Shown piece by piece: positions 62,441 through 64,000 of a stretch of DNA of 64,000 nucleotides. The DNA lies in contig CM037596.1 in NCBI GenBank assembly GCA_021018995.1, forward strand, positions 101,043,416 to 101,107,415. Reading direction: 5' to 3'. Numbering within the stretch: position 1 is the stretch's first letter; each line of letters opens with the position of its first letter. The position numbers were made by a program, and so were the translations under genes. The DNA comes from Chloranthus sessilifolius. Taxonomy: Eukaryota > Streptophyta > Magnoliopsida > Chloranthales > Chloranthaceae. The notes beneath the pieces are model-generated. The model did not search any database and was not told the origin of the DNA. It was given only the letters and a program-made list of their open reading frames with translations.

Positions 62441-63230
62441 TTGATCATGTGGTTCTAGATAGATTTGATGCATTTAGTCAATTTTCATAGTATGATCTTT
62501 CAAAAACAAGAGATCATATGATTTGAAATGTCTAAAGTATATACATGAAAATGGATTGTTTGATTCACTGATTTATCACTTTTTCATTCCAGAAATTTAA
62601 AAGTTTGACCACTGTTTTGACTATATAAATTAATGGTGATAGATGTATGTGATAGGATTGATGACTTCAGAAGTCTCATAGACTATAATTTGCTATTTAT
62701 CATAGAAGGATGGTAAATGATGATGATAGATAATTTGATTTACTAATTTCATGGATGTTATTCCAGAATTTTAGTTGTTTTGATTATTGATCTTGATCAT
62801 AAAAAATGGATGGCCATAGATGCATGTGAGTAGGAATGCTAGACATAAAATATTATGCATCATAGTTTTGGTTAATTGATATAGTAGGATGATAATTGAT
62901 AATATTAGATGATTGTATTTACTGATTTCATGCCCTTAACATTTACATTCTAAAATTTTATTTGTTTTGATTATTGATCTTGATCATAGAAAATGGATGG
63001 CCATAGATGCATGTGCTAGGATTTAAGCAATTGCATAGTATAGTGTATGATTGCCTAATCAATTTAGCATAGTAGTAGTAAACAATATGAAGGACTGTGA
63101 TGAATGATCTTTGAATTGGGTTATGGAATTTAGTTTGAAATATAATCACTGTTTTGATCACAAAAATTGGATAGTGCTAGATGCATGTGTAGGAAATTTT
63201 AGTATAGAGATCCCTAGAATACATTGTGTT
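62440..63230. repeat. Tandem repeat of about 180 bp, five degenerate copies
   Basis: GATGCATGTG-type anchors lie near 62468, 62644, 62821, 63008 and 63182 (spacings 176, 177, 187, 174). Units share TGATTATTGATCTTGATCAT, AAAATGGATGGCCATAGATG and TTTACTGATTTCATG. Copies 3 and 4 are closest. Confidence 0.85.
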
Positions 63231-63329
63231 TCATTTCTAGATTCTCTAAATGAACTAATTATTTGAATTTTGTGGCTCGACGATTGACTTATGGCTCTAA
63301 TGAGTTCCCAGACATTGGAAACTCATGAC

Positions 63330-63390
63330 CAAAGTGTCAAACTCGGTTTCGGTATCGGATATCAGTCTATGGAAGACTAGGCGCGCAACT
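63330..63390. repeat. Truncated subfamily B MITE end
   Basis: CAAAGTGTCAAACTCGGTTT then CGGTATCGGATATCAGTCTA matches, reversed, the right end of the 54097 copy. Confidence 0.65.
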
Positions 63391-63410
63391 TCAAAACCAT
63401 CCTTCTAACC

Positions 63411-63840
63411 CGGGTAACTATGTTGGTGCCCACTTACTAAGCACCCACGTGCCAAACTCCTTGAAAAACATTGATTATGTAGAATCCGATGATGGAAATC
63501 TCGTTTCACCCATATCATCCACACAATAGATCTTGAGATCATAGTTCACCTATCAGACGGTAAGTTTTTTATTTCACGTAACACAGATCCCCAAAAATGA
63601 CATTAAAATCACGTTTGAAGGTAATGTGTGTTATATGATTCAAGGGATTTTTTTTGGGATCTATGACACATTTAATCAAACATTGACTGTCTGATAGGTA
63701 CACCATGATCTCAAGATCTATTTTGTAAAAGATATCTGTGAAATACGACCTCCATCATGATCTAATGCAATCATCGGTGTTTTAGGGGTCCAATACATGG
63801 CGCTTTTAGTAATTAAACAGGTGGGTGCGACTAGAGGAAC
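63411..63840. mobile_element. Mutator-type MITE of the 38028 group
   Basis: Left GGGTAACTATGTTGGTGCCC, right (reversed) GTTCCTCTAGTCGCACCCAC. The body has GATCTTGAGATC..CAGACGGT and its mirrored return ..GTCTGATAGG..GATCTCAAGATC. The duplication is not matched. Confidence 0.65.
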
Positions 63841-64000
63841 TCTTTCCCTAAATCTATGCACTAGCAGAAACAACGTATGCAGTCCACTGTAACGTCACAA
63901 GATTGACATCACAGAAAAAATATTATAAAAAGCATTAAAAAACAAATAAACCAACAAAACCAAAATCAGAGATTGGTGATACCTTATACGTATCGGCACC

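Noticed and set aside
63975-64000. New CGATACGTATCG-family copy at the window edge
   Set aside because: Only about 20 bases (TACGTATCGGCACC) remain. Suggestive but too short to call.

Overview
This window is nuclear DNA from a flowering plant. The evidence is spliced exons with GT/AG junctions, plant LINEs with a zf-RVT tail, an LTR retrotransposon, tRNA-derived SINEs and dense hAT, Harbinger and Mutator-type MITEs. I cannot name the species. The very long, transposon-filled introns suggest a large genome.

Only one host gene is supported: SCYL2, a SCY1-like pseudokinase of clathrin traffic, on the minus strand. Five consecutive exons are visible: 36436-35942, 30664-30560, 25317-25210, 23391-23209 and 6140-6014. 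They encode residues 1-339 in unbroken phase, and the rest of the gene must lie left of position 1. Introns 1-4 are about 5.3, 5.2, 1.8 and 17.1 kb, and intron 5 exceeds 6 kb. All five exons are open with good splice sites, so the gene looks functional despite its insertions.

Layout. 1-5016: the 3' part of a plus-strand LTR retrotransposon (decayed transposon-protein ORF and 3' LTR with a hAT MITE inside), in intron 5. 6141-23208: intron 4, with two decayed minus-strand LINEs (7091-13.6 kb and 14.46-18.14 kb) interrupted by MITEs, then a row of hAT elements with 8-bp target duplications. 23392-35941: introns 3 to 1, with microsatellites, a 5'-truncated LINE with a 12-bp target duplication, minisatellites, a Mutator-type element and a LINE tail. 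36437-64000: upstream intergenic DNA with no convincing gene. It holds nested MITEs, a 2.1-kb Harbinger element full of GTCAAA/TTTGAC motifs, two SINE-like elements, a 90-bp tandem repeat, a 4-kb array of about 600-bp units each carrying a TATA-like box and a splice-donor-like site, and a roughly 180-bp tandem repeat.

The most unusual items are: a MITE group built from CGATACGTATCG palindromes (six copies plus fragments, in two subfamilies); the promoter-like 600-bp array; and the W-box-like array inside the Harbinger element. I found no new multi-gene system. The novelty lies in the repeats.
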